Shown here one piece after another: positions 47,776 to 59,568 of a DNA stretch of 64,000 nt. The stretch is from Limonium bicolor (Eukaryota > Streptophyta > Magnoliopsida > Caryophyllales > Plumbaginaceae), in assembly GCA_023374045.1 (NCBI GenBank), contig CM041776.1, positions 285,461,873-285,525,872 on the forward strand, written 5' to 3'. The notes below the pieces were generated by a model. It was not told where the DNA came from. It did no database searches and saw only the letters and a list, made by a program, of their open reading frames with translations. Position 1 is the first letter of the stretch. Each line of letters begins with the position of its first letter. The translations under genes and the position numbers were made by a program.

Positions 47776-47790
47776 TTTTTTCTACTAGTG

Positions 47791-48743
47791 TTTGATGGTT
47801 GTTGGTTAATGCCCGTTAAGGCTTAGCTAGCACATGGTGTTTAAGATGTCTACTAACTGGAACTTGAGTGAGGAAACCCGGGACCGATCTCCGGTCATGC
47901 ATGCTAAGGAAAAAGGGGGACGGTATCTGAATCAGATCCGCCCTCCGCTTAAGGACTTGTCTTCGGACTTGTAGCCTAGGGCCGGTTGCCGGCTCAGCTA
48001 CGCTGGACTCCCGTCCAGAGTAGGTGGCATTAAGATGGTGCGGTGGGATCACCTAAATCCCAGGTTCGAATTAAGCTACAACCAATCCCTTCCAGGAAAG
48101 GTTTGTATACTGAGATTAAGATTAAGATTAAGGTAAGGTAAGGAACTGAGATTAAGGAAATGAGGACTAAGGAGGGGGTTACTAACCCACTTGATAAGGG
48201 AACGCTTGAGTCGTTCATTGTTTGTGAACTATATATGTTCATCTGTGGTTATTGTTATTGCACTTCATATTATGCTTGTGTATGTAATCAATTTCCATGC
48301 TATCGACAATTAGTCGTCGTAGCCCCGTTAGCTTGGGGGCCATGAGAGGGTGTACCAGCATTCGTGCTGACCCCCTCGGGGGCTATTTTTACACTTGCAG
48401 GTAAGAGACCCATGAGGACGCACTACGAGAGTAGGAGCGGTTAGACTTAGGGTGGGATGTTTATTTTGAGTTCGGGTTGCGCCTGTGCACCCGACTGTTT
48501 ATATTAAACTGATGTAAGTTTGAGATTATGTTTAAGATACTAGTACTCGGTTGGTTGTGGTGTTGTGAATGTTGATGTTTTGAGTTGGATAAGTATTTTG
48601 GATAAGTTTTGTAAACGTTAAAGCCGGTATATTCTAACGATCAGACCGTGGCAAGGACCAGGTGTTATTTATTTCCGCTGCGACGTATTCGATTAAGTGT
48701 TCAGTTTGCGATAACCACGATAGGCTTTGGATGGGGTGTTACA
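47791..48743 (+). repeat. gypsy2 5' LTR, 3' portion only
   Basis: 953 bp, collinear with 58258-59210. It contains the double hairpin (48356-48403). The upstream 3.17 kb of this LTR is missing and the CACTA terminus stands in its place. Confidence 0.95.
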
Positions 48744-48748
48744 AAAAG

Positions 48749-48760
48749 TGGTATCAGAGC
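48749..48760 (+). other. gypsy2 primer binding site
   Basis: TGGTATCAGAGC, five bases after the LTR end. Confidence 0.95.
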
Positions 48761-48973
48761 GTAGTTACGCTCTGATCAAGAAATACCGGACATGAGTAAC
48801 CACCGAGTTAGGATATAAGTTAAGGAATAAGTGTTGGGTTAAGGGTGTGAGAAGTTAGAGTGAGTAGAGTCAGATGACCACTAATAAGTGTGGATCGTCT
48901 TTATCGTCTACGGACGTTATAAATTTACTAAACAGTGGTGAATACGAATCTAATGTGAGTTATGCTTGTTCAG

Positions 48974-50374
48974 ATGGCAGGACGTCCTAGGGGAGGCCGA
49001 GGTCGCGGCCGGGGTGAGGATACTTCAGGGATACCTGGAGGGCAGACGATCGCAGAGATCGTAGCTGCCGCATTAGGGCATGGGCTATCAGCCTGGTGTG
49101 GGTGCACCACCTCCACCGCCACAACCTAGGGAACCAAACTGGGTGAAGAGTCTAGCAGATCTTCGACCCGCTCATTTTAAGGGGGAGACCGATCCCGCCA
49201 AGCTTGAGGCGTACATCTCCGAGCTGGAGACCGCCTTCGAGACCCTTGATGTCCCTGCTGGGATCAAGGTGCGCTTAGCTGCTTTCTATCTGAAGGGGGC
49301 GGCAGGCGATTGGTGGAAGCTGGTGAGGGCCGAGCATGTGGCCAATCCAGAGTTCGGCTGGGAGCAGTACACCGCCTTGCTACGAGCAAAGTACTACCCC
49401 GCCCATGTCCAGACGAAGAAGCGCTTGCAGTTGGATGCGCTTAAGCAGTCGGACAAGATGACAGTGGACGAGTATTACTCAGAGTTCACTGCCTTGCTCC
49501 GTCTTCTGCCAGGTCTAGGGTATTCTGACCAGATCTTGGTGGACCGCTTCTATGGCGGGCTTAGCCATCGACTCCGCTACGGCATGGGGCCGACGAGTTA
49601 CACTACCTTGCAGGTAATAAGAATGATTGAGATTTGAGTAAGTGGTGAATAAGATTTAGATTATGAGAAATAAGTATGACTAATACTATGGAAAAGCAGG
49701 AGTGCTATCATGCCGCTGCTAAGGTTGAGATTACCGTCCAGCTGAGGGACGAGGAGAATGCAAAGAGGAAGAGTGCTGGTAAAGCTCAGAAAGTCAAGGG
49801 CAAGGAGGGTACAAGAAACAAAAGTACCAGCCTCAGGCCCAGAAAAATCAGAACCCAAAGGGGAAGGAGGAAAAGGAGAAGGCTTCGGAAGAGCCATTGA
49901 AGTTGACGTATGCTATTGCAGCTACACCCCTGCGCTCTAAGGCGCCAAAGGGTAAGGAAACTAACAATGAATGAGTTAAGAAATAAATTAGTAACCGTTT
50001 GAGATATGAGAATTGATATTGTGAATCAACAGGATCTGAGACTGAGAGGGGAGCCGGTGGTGGCTACCAGCGACGCTTCATCTGTAGATGGTGTCACAAG
50101 GACCACCCGGGGCTCGACTGTAAGGGAAACAAGGTGGAGTGCAACTTTTGTGGAGTCTACGGGCATCGAGCGTATGAGTGTTACCGGAACCCTGCTAGCA
50201 GAGCCTATAGGCCCGATACCAGGGGCAAGGGCAAGACCGATCAGGGAGCTGGATCTGACGGTCAGAGGAAGGTGCAGCAGCCGGCGGACAAGAACCCACG
50301 GGTGACCCAGAAGACGGGGCCCACTTTACACATGGTGGACCGGGACGATGAGCCTGAGCCCTCATCGAGGCCAG
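48974..50374 (+). pseudogene. gypsy2 gag, two introns
   Basis: ATG 48974 after TTGTTCAG. Exons 48974-49613, 49700-49951, 50033-50374; introns 49614-49699 (86 nt, phase 0) and 49952-50032 (81 nt, phase 1) match gypsy1 in position and phase but not in sequence. An Arg/Gly-rich start is followed by the gag domain ('NWVKSLADLRPAHFKGETDP', 'AAGDWWKLVRAEHV', 'LVDRFYGGLSHRLRYGMG'), a Lys-rich linker and zinc knuckles 'CRWCHKDHPGLDC' and 'CNFCGVYGHRAYEC'. Two frame breaks: about 49070 (+1 or -2) and about 49805 (-1, in a G run). Confidence 0.85.
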
Positions 50375-51402
50375 GTACCACTATAACCATTTAGTAATAA
50401 AACTACCTGCTTACCGCATTATCATGCATGTTTGGTGAATAAATGAGTTAAGTAAGAATAAGATGAGATTAGAACTTAAGTAAGATATAACCTACTACCA
50501 CTTTAGGAAGATTCAACATCTGCTACCCTATACCATCTACATCTAGCCCGGAGCACACCGACATCGAAACCATACACTTTCCAACCGAACAATGTCAGGT
50601 TATCCGCCCAGGTATGATTTTATTAAGGGGATACCTGACACCCGAAGCACAAATAGCCATCATCAGGAGATGCAATCAACTAGGAATGGGACCGGGAGGT
50701 TTTTACACACCGGAGTACCCAGGGGGAGCAAGGATGAAATTAAAGATGATGAGCTTGGGCAAGGATTGGAATCCGTATGCCAAGAATTACCAAACCATGA
50801 GGGAGCAAGATGGAGTCTCACCACCGGGAATACCCGAAGAGTTCCATCCAGTTATTACACAAGTCGTGGAAATCGCTCAGCAGTTGGAGGCTGAACCGAT
50901 TCCAGACATCCAAGCAGACATTTGCATTGTAAACTTCTACGAGAAGGACGGGAAACTGGGACTACACCAGGATAAGGACGAGACAACGGAGTCTCTCGAA
51001 AGAGGGATACCCGTAGTGTCTTGGTCCATTGGAGATGATGCGGAGTTTTTATACGGCGAGCAGAAGCGTGCGGACCGTGCAGATAAGATAGTACTTAAGT
51101 CAGGTGATGTATTAATTTTGGGAGGAGAATCAAGGATGTTATACCATGGGATTAAGAGAATCAAGCTGAATACAGCACCATCAGCAGTAGTCAATGCGAC
51201 CCATATGAGACCAGGAAGATTAAACCTAACCTTTAGACAATATTAGCCATGTAATGTTAGAATGAGATGAGAAATGAGATGTAAGATTGAAGCACATGTT
51301 GTAAACAGGATGGTCATGAATAAAATAACAGTGTTGTTCATATAAATTGATTACGACTCTTGTTATACCATCAATACTCATGGAGCTTGTGAACACAATT
51401 AG
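50375..51402 (+). other. Intron containing the AlkB exon (gypsy2)
   Basis: 1028 nt from GTACCA to ACAATTAG. The donor after 50374 joins protease at 51403 (phase 1) or AlkB at 50507 (phase 1). The arrangement equals gypsy1 (1034 nt). Confidence 0.8.
50507..51246 (+). CDS. AlkB-type 2OG-Fe(II) dioxygenase, alternative terminal exon
   Basis: An open frame of 245 codons, the same length as in gypsy1, ending TAG... at 51244-51246. Catalytic residues, numbered from the internal ATG at 50614: H118 and D120 in 'LGLHQDKDE', H178 in 'MLYHGI', R202 and R208 in 'RLNLTFR'. About 70 percent of residues match gypsy1 by eye. Upstream of 50507 the frame has a TAA 18 bases before the exon and no ATG, so unspliced RNA could start only at 50614 and would lose about 35 conserved residues. 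This favours expression as a spliced Gag-AlkB product from donor 50374. No lesion is seen. Substrate unknown. Confidence 0.9.
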
Positions 51403-54400
51403 GTTATGGACTCGGTACGGAAGGTGCACTAAGCATACTTACAGAGGCACAGGCCGACGCCAGCGGTACTATCCTCACCGGCACCTTTCCGATCAATGGG
51501 ATTGAGGCATCAGTTCTCTTCGACTCAGGGGCCTCGCATACCTTTGTCTCTGCATCATTTGCGAGCAGGTTGGGGCTAGACGCTGATGAGCTACCCGACT
51601 TCACGGTTACGCTCCCGTCTAAGGAGAAGGTTCGTTGCACTCGTTACTACCGAGGAGCCATTATCAGAATTAAGGGAGAAGACTTTCCAGTCAGTTTCAT
51701 TGAGTTCAGTAAGCTAGGATTTGATGTTATCTTCGGGATGAACTGGTTGGAGCGGCACAAGGGACGTATCCTCTGCGCCGAGCATAGATTGCTGCTCAGG
51801 AGTCCGTCTGGGGTAACGATATCATACCGCCAGAGGCCCAGAGAGCCTTCGACTAAGATCATCACCGCCATGGCAATGCATAGAGAATTAAGGAGAAAGG
51901 AAGAAGTATACCTCTGCTATGTACAGGACATAGAGAGAGACCCTGAGTTCGACCCCGACTTACCGGTAGTGTCGGAGTTCCCGACTATTTCCACGGGAAC
52001 TGCCCGGCATGCCACCCACTCGGGAGGTAGAGTTCACCATTGAGCTGCTACCTGGTACCGGACCGATAGCCAAAGCACCATACCGTATGGCTCCGGCAGA
52101 AATGACTGATTAAAAGAACAATTGAAAGATTTGTTGGATAAGGGATTCATTAGACCAAGTGTGTCACCATGGGGAGCGCCAGTCCTCTTCGTGAAGAAGA
52201 AGGATGGTAGTCTCCGCCTCTGCATCGACTACAGAGAGCTGAATGCAGTGACAGTGAAGAATAAGTACCCACTACCCCGCATTGACGATCTGTTCGATCA
52301 GTTGAAGGGAGCATCTGTGTTTTCCAAGATTGATCTCAGATCGGGGTATCATCAGATAGCCATTAAGGAGGGAGACATTGAGAAGACGGCATTCCGGACA
52401 CGATACGGCCACTATGAGTTTACAGTGATGCCGTTCGGTTTGTCGAACGCACCGGCGAATTTATGGATCTGATGAACCGCTTGTTCCGGGAGCAGCTGGA
52501 CAAGTCGGTTGTGGTTTTTATTGATGACATTCTGATATATTCAAAGTCTAAAGTTGAACATGAGGAACATCTGAGGAGGGTATTGGAAATATTGAGGGAG
52601 AACCAGCTATATGCTAAGTTCTCCAAGTGTGAGTTTTGGCTTGACCAGGTCTCTTTCCTAGGTCATGTCATCTCAGATGCTGGGATCGCAGTGGATCCAG
52701 CAAAGATTGATGCCGTACGTACCTGGCCAAGGCCGAAGACTGTTACCGACATCCGGAGCTTTCTCGGTCTGGCAGGTTACTACAGGAGGTTTGTTAGAGA
52801 TTTCAGCAAGGTCGCGAAGCCGATGACCAGTCTGATGAAGAAAGACGCACCATTTCTATGGACAGTTGACTGTGAGAGATCATTTCAGCGCTTGAAGGAC
52901 TCACTGACCACTGCACCGGTACTGACCATTCCAGACGGTACAGAGGGCTTTGAGGTTTATTGTGATGCATCCGGCAGAGGGCTGGGTTGCGTGCTCATGC
53001 AACATGGCAAGGTGGTGGCATATGCCTCACGCCAGTTGAAGAAACATGAGGAGAACTACCCCACACATGATTTAGAGCTAGGAGCTGTAGTCTTCGCTTG
53101 AAGATATGGCGCCACTACTTATATGGGGTTAGTGTCACGATCTACACCGATCACAAAGTTTGAAATACATATTCACTCAGAAGGAGTTAAATCTTCGACA
53201 GAGGAGATGGTTAGAGTTTCTGAAAGACTATGACATTGACCTCCAATACAAAGAGGGGAAGGCCAATGTTGTAGCAGATGCCCTGAGCCGTCGAGCACAC
53301 TCACTCCATTCGCTAGTTTCTTTCTCCAGCTTGGTTGATGAGGTGCGAGAGGCTCAGAGGACAGATGAGTATATGAGAGAGGTCAGACAGAAGCTGACAG
53401 ATGGTACCTTTGAGAGTCAGAAATACGACTTCAGACTTCATGATGATGATCTGATCAGACTTAAGGGCCGATTATGCATACCACGAGGCAACACGGATCT
53501 GAAAGACCGTATACTTAGAGAATCACACTGTTCTTCAGTTTCCATCCATCCGGGAGCCTCTAAAATGTATAAAGACATGAAGAGATACTTCTGGTGGTCG
53601 GGGATGAAGACAGATGTTACCGAGTTCGTCTTGAGGTGTCTCACATGCCAGAAGGTGAAATTCGAGCACCGACGACCGGGCGGAATGGTACAGTCGATGC
53701 CAGTTCCGGAGTGGAAGTTCCATGATATCTCCATGGACTTCGTAGTTGGGCTTCCACCTGCTAGGGGAGGTCTCAACATGATATGGGTGGTGGTGGATCG
53801 CCTTACCAAAGTAGCCCGATTCATACCGATGAAGGATACTTGGAAGGTGACCAAATTAGCTGAGTTATTTGAGAAAGAAATCATGAGACATCACGGCATA
53901 CCAAAGACCATAGTGTCAGATAGAGATACCAGATTCCTTTCGAGGTACTGGAGAGCTACCAGAGAAGCGTTGGGTACAGAACTCAAACTGAGTACCGCGT
54001 TCCATCCTCAGACAGATGGTCAGACTGAGCGTACTATTCAGACACTCGAGGACATGCTGAGAGCATGTGCCTTAGACTTCCAGGGCAGTTGGATTGACAG
54101 ATTGCATCTGATCGAGTTTTCATACAACAACAGCTATCACGCTTCGATCAAGATGGCACCTTTTCAAGCGTTGTACGGTAGACCATGTCGTACACCGCTC
54201 TGCTGGGATGAGTCGAGTGAGACGGTCATTATAGGACCAGAGTACTTAGAACAAGTTAAGGCTGAAGTTCAGCAAATCAGGGAGAACATGAAAGCTGCTC
54301 AAGATAGGCAGAAGTCGTATGCTGATGTTCGACGACGGGACCTGGAGTTCGCAGTGGGCGACCAGGTATTTCTGCGAGTTTCACCGATGAAGGGTGTATT

Positions 54401-54775
54401 CAGGTTTGGGCAGAAGGGCAAGTTAAGCCCGAAATTTGTTGGTCCTTATGAGATTACGGAGCGGGTGGGCCCGGTTGCTTACAGGTTAAATTTACCTGCT
54501 GAGCTGGGTAAAGTGCATGATGTTTTTCATGTTTCACAGCTAAAGAAATACATGCACCACCCCTCCCATGTGTTAGAACCTGAGAGGTTGACTTTAGAAC
54601 CAAATATGAGATCCGTGGAACTCCTCAGAGAATCTTGGACAGCAAGACTAGGGACACTCGCCACAAGTCAGTGCGACTGGTGAAGGTTCTCTGGTCTAAC
54701 CAGGATGTCGAAGAGGCCACGTGGGAATTAGAGGATAAGATGAGGGCGAAGTACCCTTCTTTATTTACTGACTAG
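51403..54775 (+). pseudogene. gypsy2 protease-RT-RNase H-integrase, frameshifted
   Basis: Protease 'VLFDSGASHTFVS' (about 51511), RT with '[10 protein letters not shown]' intact (about 52510), RNase H 'EVYCDASG', integrase HHCC-like '[16 protein letters not shown]' and catalytic 'SMDFVVGLP', 'VSDRDTRF', '[11 protein letters not shown]', then a chromodomain-like end 'SNQDVEEATWELE' and stop 54773-54775. Frame phases require single-base losses near 51983, 51996, 52109, 52458, 53098, 53158 and 54612. There are no nonsense substitutions. All motifs survive, unlike gypsy1, so this copy was recently active or is miscalled at homopolymers. Confidence 0.9.
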
Positions 54776-55073
54776 ATCGTCTGTATAGGGTACGGGGCGT
54801 ACCCCTTTTTAAGGGGGGTAGAGCTTCCTCGCTTTTGAGTTAGGAAACGATCATGTTTGTCGTTTGTTTGGTTGTTTAAGATGTGAATTTGTGTAAGTTG
54901 CTACACTTCGGTGTAAGTTTGAGTTATGTATAATACTTATGTATTGTATTGGAGATTGACCTTTGAGTCTTGAAATGTATGAATGTGAATATAAGATGTG
55001 GTATTAAGATTAAGAGAACTGTGTACCGTGAATGGTTAAGCACATGTGTGAACTTTGAGGACAAAGTTCTTTT
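54776..55073 (+). other. gypsy2 3' untranslated tail
   Basis: About 300 bp. It has the shared 'GTACGGGGCGTACCCC' inverted motif and AAGGGGGG tract at about 54790-54820, then non-coding sequence up to the PPT. Confidence 0.7.
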
Positions 55074-55085
55074 AAGGGGGGTAGA
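55074..55085 (+). other. gypsy2 polypurine tract
   Basis: AAGGGGGGTAGA, one base before the 3' LTR start TGAAATACCCC at 55087. Confidence 0.9.
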
Positions 55086-57402
55086 TTGAAATACCCCAAA
55101 CTTAGATATGGTGTTTAAATGATAAACTAAGATATAAGGAGGCTAAATAATGCCTTAGAAACATTAAGAAACATTTCTAATCAAAGAAAATATAAGGAAA
55201 CACCAAAAGAGCAGTTTTAACAAAAACGTGCTCTAAGCTTGGAGAGACTTGGGAGAGTACCCAAATATTGTTCTAAGACCTTAGTAATTCCTAATGGTCA
55301 TTTTAAATCAATTACCAAAGAAAACCAAGCTTGAAAACAAGTTAAAACACAAAATGTGCTTTAAGGAGTCTTAAAGCACGTTTTTGAAAAATTGTCTTGT
55401 AAATGAGTTTTGAATGGCTAAATGTCCATCATTACTCTTTAATTAACATGTGTACTATATAGTATCACATTTGGAAGTCTATATCAATGGGAAATCAAAA
55501 ATTTCACAACAATGTGCCTTGTTTTGGTGAATAGTGAATTAATTAGCTAGTTTATAACATAAGTCTATATAAGTGAGACATTTGGTCAACAAAGACTTAA
55601 TTACCCTCATTAATAAAAGGGTGCCGGTTTCTTAGGAGGTGAGTCACCACCTTCATGAGTCATTAAGTAAATAAGAAAGCAAATGAGAGTTATAAAGTAA
55701 AATCACTATTCACCTTTTACATAAATATCACACTTTATTAGTTCTCTCTCCTCACTTCTTCATTCTCCTTTGTTTTCCCACGGTTTGAGCTGCTCTCTCC
55801 CTTCTCCATTCACGTAGAACTCAACCTCCATGAAAGCTCCATCTTACCTTGGTCACATCTTACTCATTTTAGCTCCAAATCCAAAACAAAATACATACTC
55901 TTCTTAGTTAGCTCAAGCTCTTCTTTCTATCTGTTCAAAACTTCAAGAGCTTCATTTTGGTGCCAAGTCAAACCACCATTAGAGGAGGAAATTCAAGTTT
56001 GGAGACTCCATTGGCATCTCCATTCTCTTAAGGTAAAGAAAGTGTAAGAAAATCTAGGTTTCCACCATTTTCTTCACATGTCCGAAAATATATACTCATG
56101 GAACTCCATGTTTATGCCTTGTTCTAGCTTGTTTCTACTCTTCAAAGGAGAGAGGAGGTCCTTCTTGCTTCATATCCAAGTTTGTCTTGAGAAACCAAGG
56201 TAAAACAATCACATTAATACCTTAAAGCATATTTTTTAACCTAGGGTTTGTTCCTTAGGGTTAATGTGTTATCTAGTACTCATTGGAGTCATTGGATATT
56301 GGTTAGAACATTGGCAAGGAGATACACATTGGTGACCGAGATTGAACAAGGAAAAACCTAAGGAAGAAAGCTTTTTAAGCTTGTAAAAGAACAAGGTAAA
56401 TTACTTACCTTAAGATGTCTTGTTGTTTAAGGGAATGGGATTTAGGTATATGATGAGTTTAGTGTAGAGTTTATATTGGGAAGGTGTTATAAAACCTAGA
56501 AGAAACAATGACTATACTTGTGAACTTTTGACTAAAGAGCAAATGAGAAGAAGAGATAGTTAAAACAATGTGGAAATGAATTACAAGAAGCATTTTATTT
56601 CAATGGGAGCCTTGTTGAGTGTATTCGCAGGTTGAAGGCAAATATATGTGGAAATTCAGTGGTTAAGATTATTGTCATTTAAGGGCCTAAGTGCCAAGCA
56701 TTTTGAGTTTAAGCAATATATGATGATGTGGTGAAGTTTTAGTGTAGATTGTGTGTTAAGGTGTTGTGATGAGAATTTGTGTGGTATTGGTTGTTTGATG
56801 GAGAAAAACCATGTGTTAGGAGGTACTATATACTAGAGAACCCATGGCAAAATTTAAAGGAGAACTTAAGTGTTTAAGATATTCTAAGGGAATTTAATGA
56901 CTAAGGGAGTACTAGGATGTTCGATAGGTTGTCTTGATGAAAAAGGTGAGTTAAGGTGTCTAATGACTTATAATGACTTAGGTATCACCATGGAGGATTT
57001 AGGAATCAAGAGAATGTATTTGAGTATTTAGGACTTAGGCAAATGTTGGTAAACAACTAGGAAGGAAGTTTAAGTTGTGAAGGAACATTAAGTAAATGCT
57101 TAAGAGAGTTTTAGATAGTGAAAGATGCTTGGGAGATGATGTTATAGTGGTGAGGAAAACATTTGGCATAGTGGTTACATTAGGTATGAACCACCACCTA
57201 GAAACCTAGAGGAAAGCATTACAAGTGTTAGCATAATTACAAGGGAAAATGTATAATGATTAAGGTGAAACTTGGTGAATGATTTAATGTGTTTGGAGGA
57301 TGCTCTAAGGTGGGTTTAAGGGTCTAAATGATGTTAGAACATATTGGATGGCTTGAGGAAAGGTTTAGAAGATTTGGCAAAGTTTGGGCATGATTTAGTG
57401 GC

Positions 57403-57736
57403 GTCCGACCCAGGGGTCCGACCCAAGTTTGGGTCGGACGGCCTCTGTTTAACGCCAGGGAAAGGTTCTGGAATGGTCCGACCCAGAGGTCTTGGGTCGG
57501 ACATGGGTCGGACGGGTGATTTTTAAAGGGCAAATAAGTTTCTGGAATGGTCCGACCCAGAAGGTTGGGTCGGACGTGGGTCGGACATGAGAGGTTTTAG
57601 AAGACGGAAAGTTTCTGGAATGGTCCGACCCAGTTGGTTGGGTCGGACATGGGTCGGACATGTAGGGTTTTCCAAACCCGAAAGTTACTGGAATGGTCCG
57701 ACCCAGAGGGTGGGTCGGACGGTGGGTCGGACGGCC
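57403..57736 (+). repeat. GTCCGACCC/GGGTCGGAC inverted-repeat array, gypsy2 LTR
   Basis: About five units of roughly 65 bp. Each has 'GGAATGGTCCGACCCAG' followed within 10 bp by TGGGTCGGAC and a further GGGTCGGAC. It occupies the same LTR position as the array of gypsy1. Confidence 0.85.
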
Positions 57737-58822
57737 CTTAACACTTAAAAAAAAAAGAAATTTTAAATTCTAAGAATGGTACTAGGTAATAAGGTATACC
57801 TTTGGTAGGGTGGTAATGATTGGGACACTAAGAACTTAAGGAATTAAGTTAAGTTAAGTGTAAGTTTTAATGTTTAAAGTTAAGATTGTAAGCTAAGTGG
57901 CAAAGACTTGAGAGGTTGTTAAATGGGAATCTTTAGAGATTAAGCGAGTTAAGAAGGTGCAAATAACTAATGACCTAAAAATGAATGAATGTTTTAGGTT
58001 TGTGAATTGGGACCCCGAAGAAGGTTAAACAAACAACGATCGACGGTGAACGGTACAATCCTTCTTGTGACCTGCTTGCTAACGAGGTGTCCCTCGGCTT
58101 GTGTGCTATCTGTTTATTTGCTATGACTAAAACAAGATAAAGCATGCAACCGGTTATATTTATTCTCGTTGTGTTTGTGTTATCTTTACACTAACCCGCG
58201 AGACTTGAGATTGTTACTAACCAAGTTTAGTACTTACTGAGTTAAGAAAGAGTTAAGTTTGATGGTTGTTGGTTAATGCCCGTTAAGGCTTAGCTAGCAC
58301 ATGGTGTTTAAGATGTCTACTAACTGGAACTTGAGTGAGGAAACCCGGGACCGATCTCCGGTCATGCATGCTAAGGAAAAAGGGGGACGGTATCTGAATC
58401 AGATCCGCCCTCCGCTTAAGGACTTGTCTTCGGACTTGTAGCCTAGGGCCGGTTGCCGGCTCAGCTACGCTGGACTCCCGTCCAGAGTAGGTGGCATTAA
58501 GATGGTGCGGTGGGATCACCTAAATCCCAGGTTCGAATTAAGCTACAACCAATCCCTTCCAGGAAAGGTTTGTATACTGAGATTAAGATTAAGATTAAGG
58601 TAAGGTAAGGAACTGAGATTAAGGAAATGAGGACTAAGGAGGGGGTTACTAACCCACTTGATAAGGGAACGCTTGAGTCGTTCATTGTTTGTGAACTATA
58701 TATGTTCATCTGTGGTTATTGTTATTGCACTTCATATTATGTTTGTGTATGTAATCAATTTCCATGCTATCGACAATTAGTCGTCGTAGCCCCGTTAGCT
58801 TGGGGGCCATGAGTGGGTGTAC

Positions 58823-58870
58823 CAGCATTCGTGCTGACCCCCTCGGGGGCTATTTTTACACTTGCAGGTA
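58823..58870 (+). promoter_or_regulatory. Double hairpin plus T-run plus GCAGGTA, gypsy2 3' LTR
   Basis: CAGCA-TTCG-TGCTG, then CCCCC-TC-GGGGG, then ATTTTTA and GCAGGTA. The 5' LTR copy is at 48356-48403. Confidence 0.6.
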
Positions 58871-59218
58871 AGAGACCCATGAGGACGCACTACGAGAGTA
58901 GGAGCGGTTAGACTTAGGGTGGGATGTTTATTTTGAGTTCGGGTTGCGCCTGTGCACCCGACTGTTTATATTAAACTGATGTAAGTTTGAGATTATGTTT
59001 AAGATACTAGTACTCGGTTGGTTGTGGTGTTGTGAATGTTGATGTTTTGAGTTGGATAAGTATTTTGGATAAGTTTTGTAAACGTTAAAGCCGGTATATT
59101 CTAACGATCAGACCGTGGCAAGGTCCAGGTGTTATTTATTTCCGTTGCGACGTATTCGATTAAGTGTTCAGCTTGCGATAACCACGATAGGCTTTGGATG
59201 GGGTGTTACAATTTCAAA

Positions 59219-59568
59219 CCCGCTAGGCAGCTATTGCGCTGCTAGTGCGGTCGACTTTTTGTTTTATACCCGCTAGACAGCTATTGCGCTACTAGTGCGG
59301 TCGACTTTTTGTTTTACACCCGCTAGACAGCTATTGCGCTACTAGTGCGGTCGACTTTTCGTTTTACACCCGCTAGGCAGCTATTGCGCTACTAGTGCGG
59401 TCGAATTTTCGTTTTACACCCGCTAGACAGCTATTGCGCTACTAGTGCGGTCGACTTTTCATTTTACACCCGCTAGACAGCTATTGCGCTACTAGTGCGG
59501 TCGACTTTCCATTTTACACCCGCTAGATAGCTATTGCGCTACTAGTATGGTACTTTCATTTGCATTCT
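59219..59568 (+). repeat. 50-bp tandem repeat, seven copies
   Basis: Units begin at 59221, 59271, 59321, 59371, 59421, 59471 and 59521 with CGCTAG(A/G)CAGCTATTGC. The spacing is exactly 50 bp with few differences, and the last copy is degenerate. Confidence 0.95.

Larger units (their letters stand above)
40731..47790 (+). mobile_element. CACTA transposon with captured host exons
   Basis: Ends CACTAGTAGAAAAAA (40731-40745) and its exact inverse (47776-47790), continuing as imperfect inverted repeats for about 30 bp. Both ends carry arrays of GTCGGTTTT/AAAACCGAC, the subterminal repeats that CACTA transposases bind. No transposase motif was seen. The interior holds exons, often with intron borders, from at least seven unrelated plant genes. 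No 3-bp target duplication: left flank CGG, right flank TTT. Confidence 0.9.
47791..59210 (+). mobile_element. gypsy2: second AlkB-bearing Ty3/gypsy element
   Basis: Same plan as gypsy1: PBS, gag with two introns, AlkB exon, protease-RT-RNase H-integrase, PPT and a 4124-bp 3' LTR. The 5' LTR retains only its last 953 bp, joined directly to the CACTA end. Over these 953 bp the two LTRs have equal length and I count about five differences, so insertion is recent. The matching duplication of ATTTC after 59210 cannot be checked because the left end is lost. RT and integrase active sites are intact, but pol contains several one-base losses. Confidence 0.9.
55087..59210 (+). repeat. gypsy2 3' LTR
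   Basis: 4124 bp, TGAAATACCCC to GGGGTGTTACA. Landmarks: donor-like sites at 56033, 56200 and 56395; GTCCGACCC/GGGTCGGAC array (57403-57736); double hairpin (58823-58870). Outside these, sequence similarity to gypsy1 LTRs is low. No genes. Confidence 0.95.

Noticed and set aside
47816..48242. Minus-strand frames repeated at 58283-58709
   Set aside because: They are antisense frames within the two gypsy2 LTRs.
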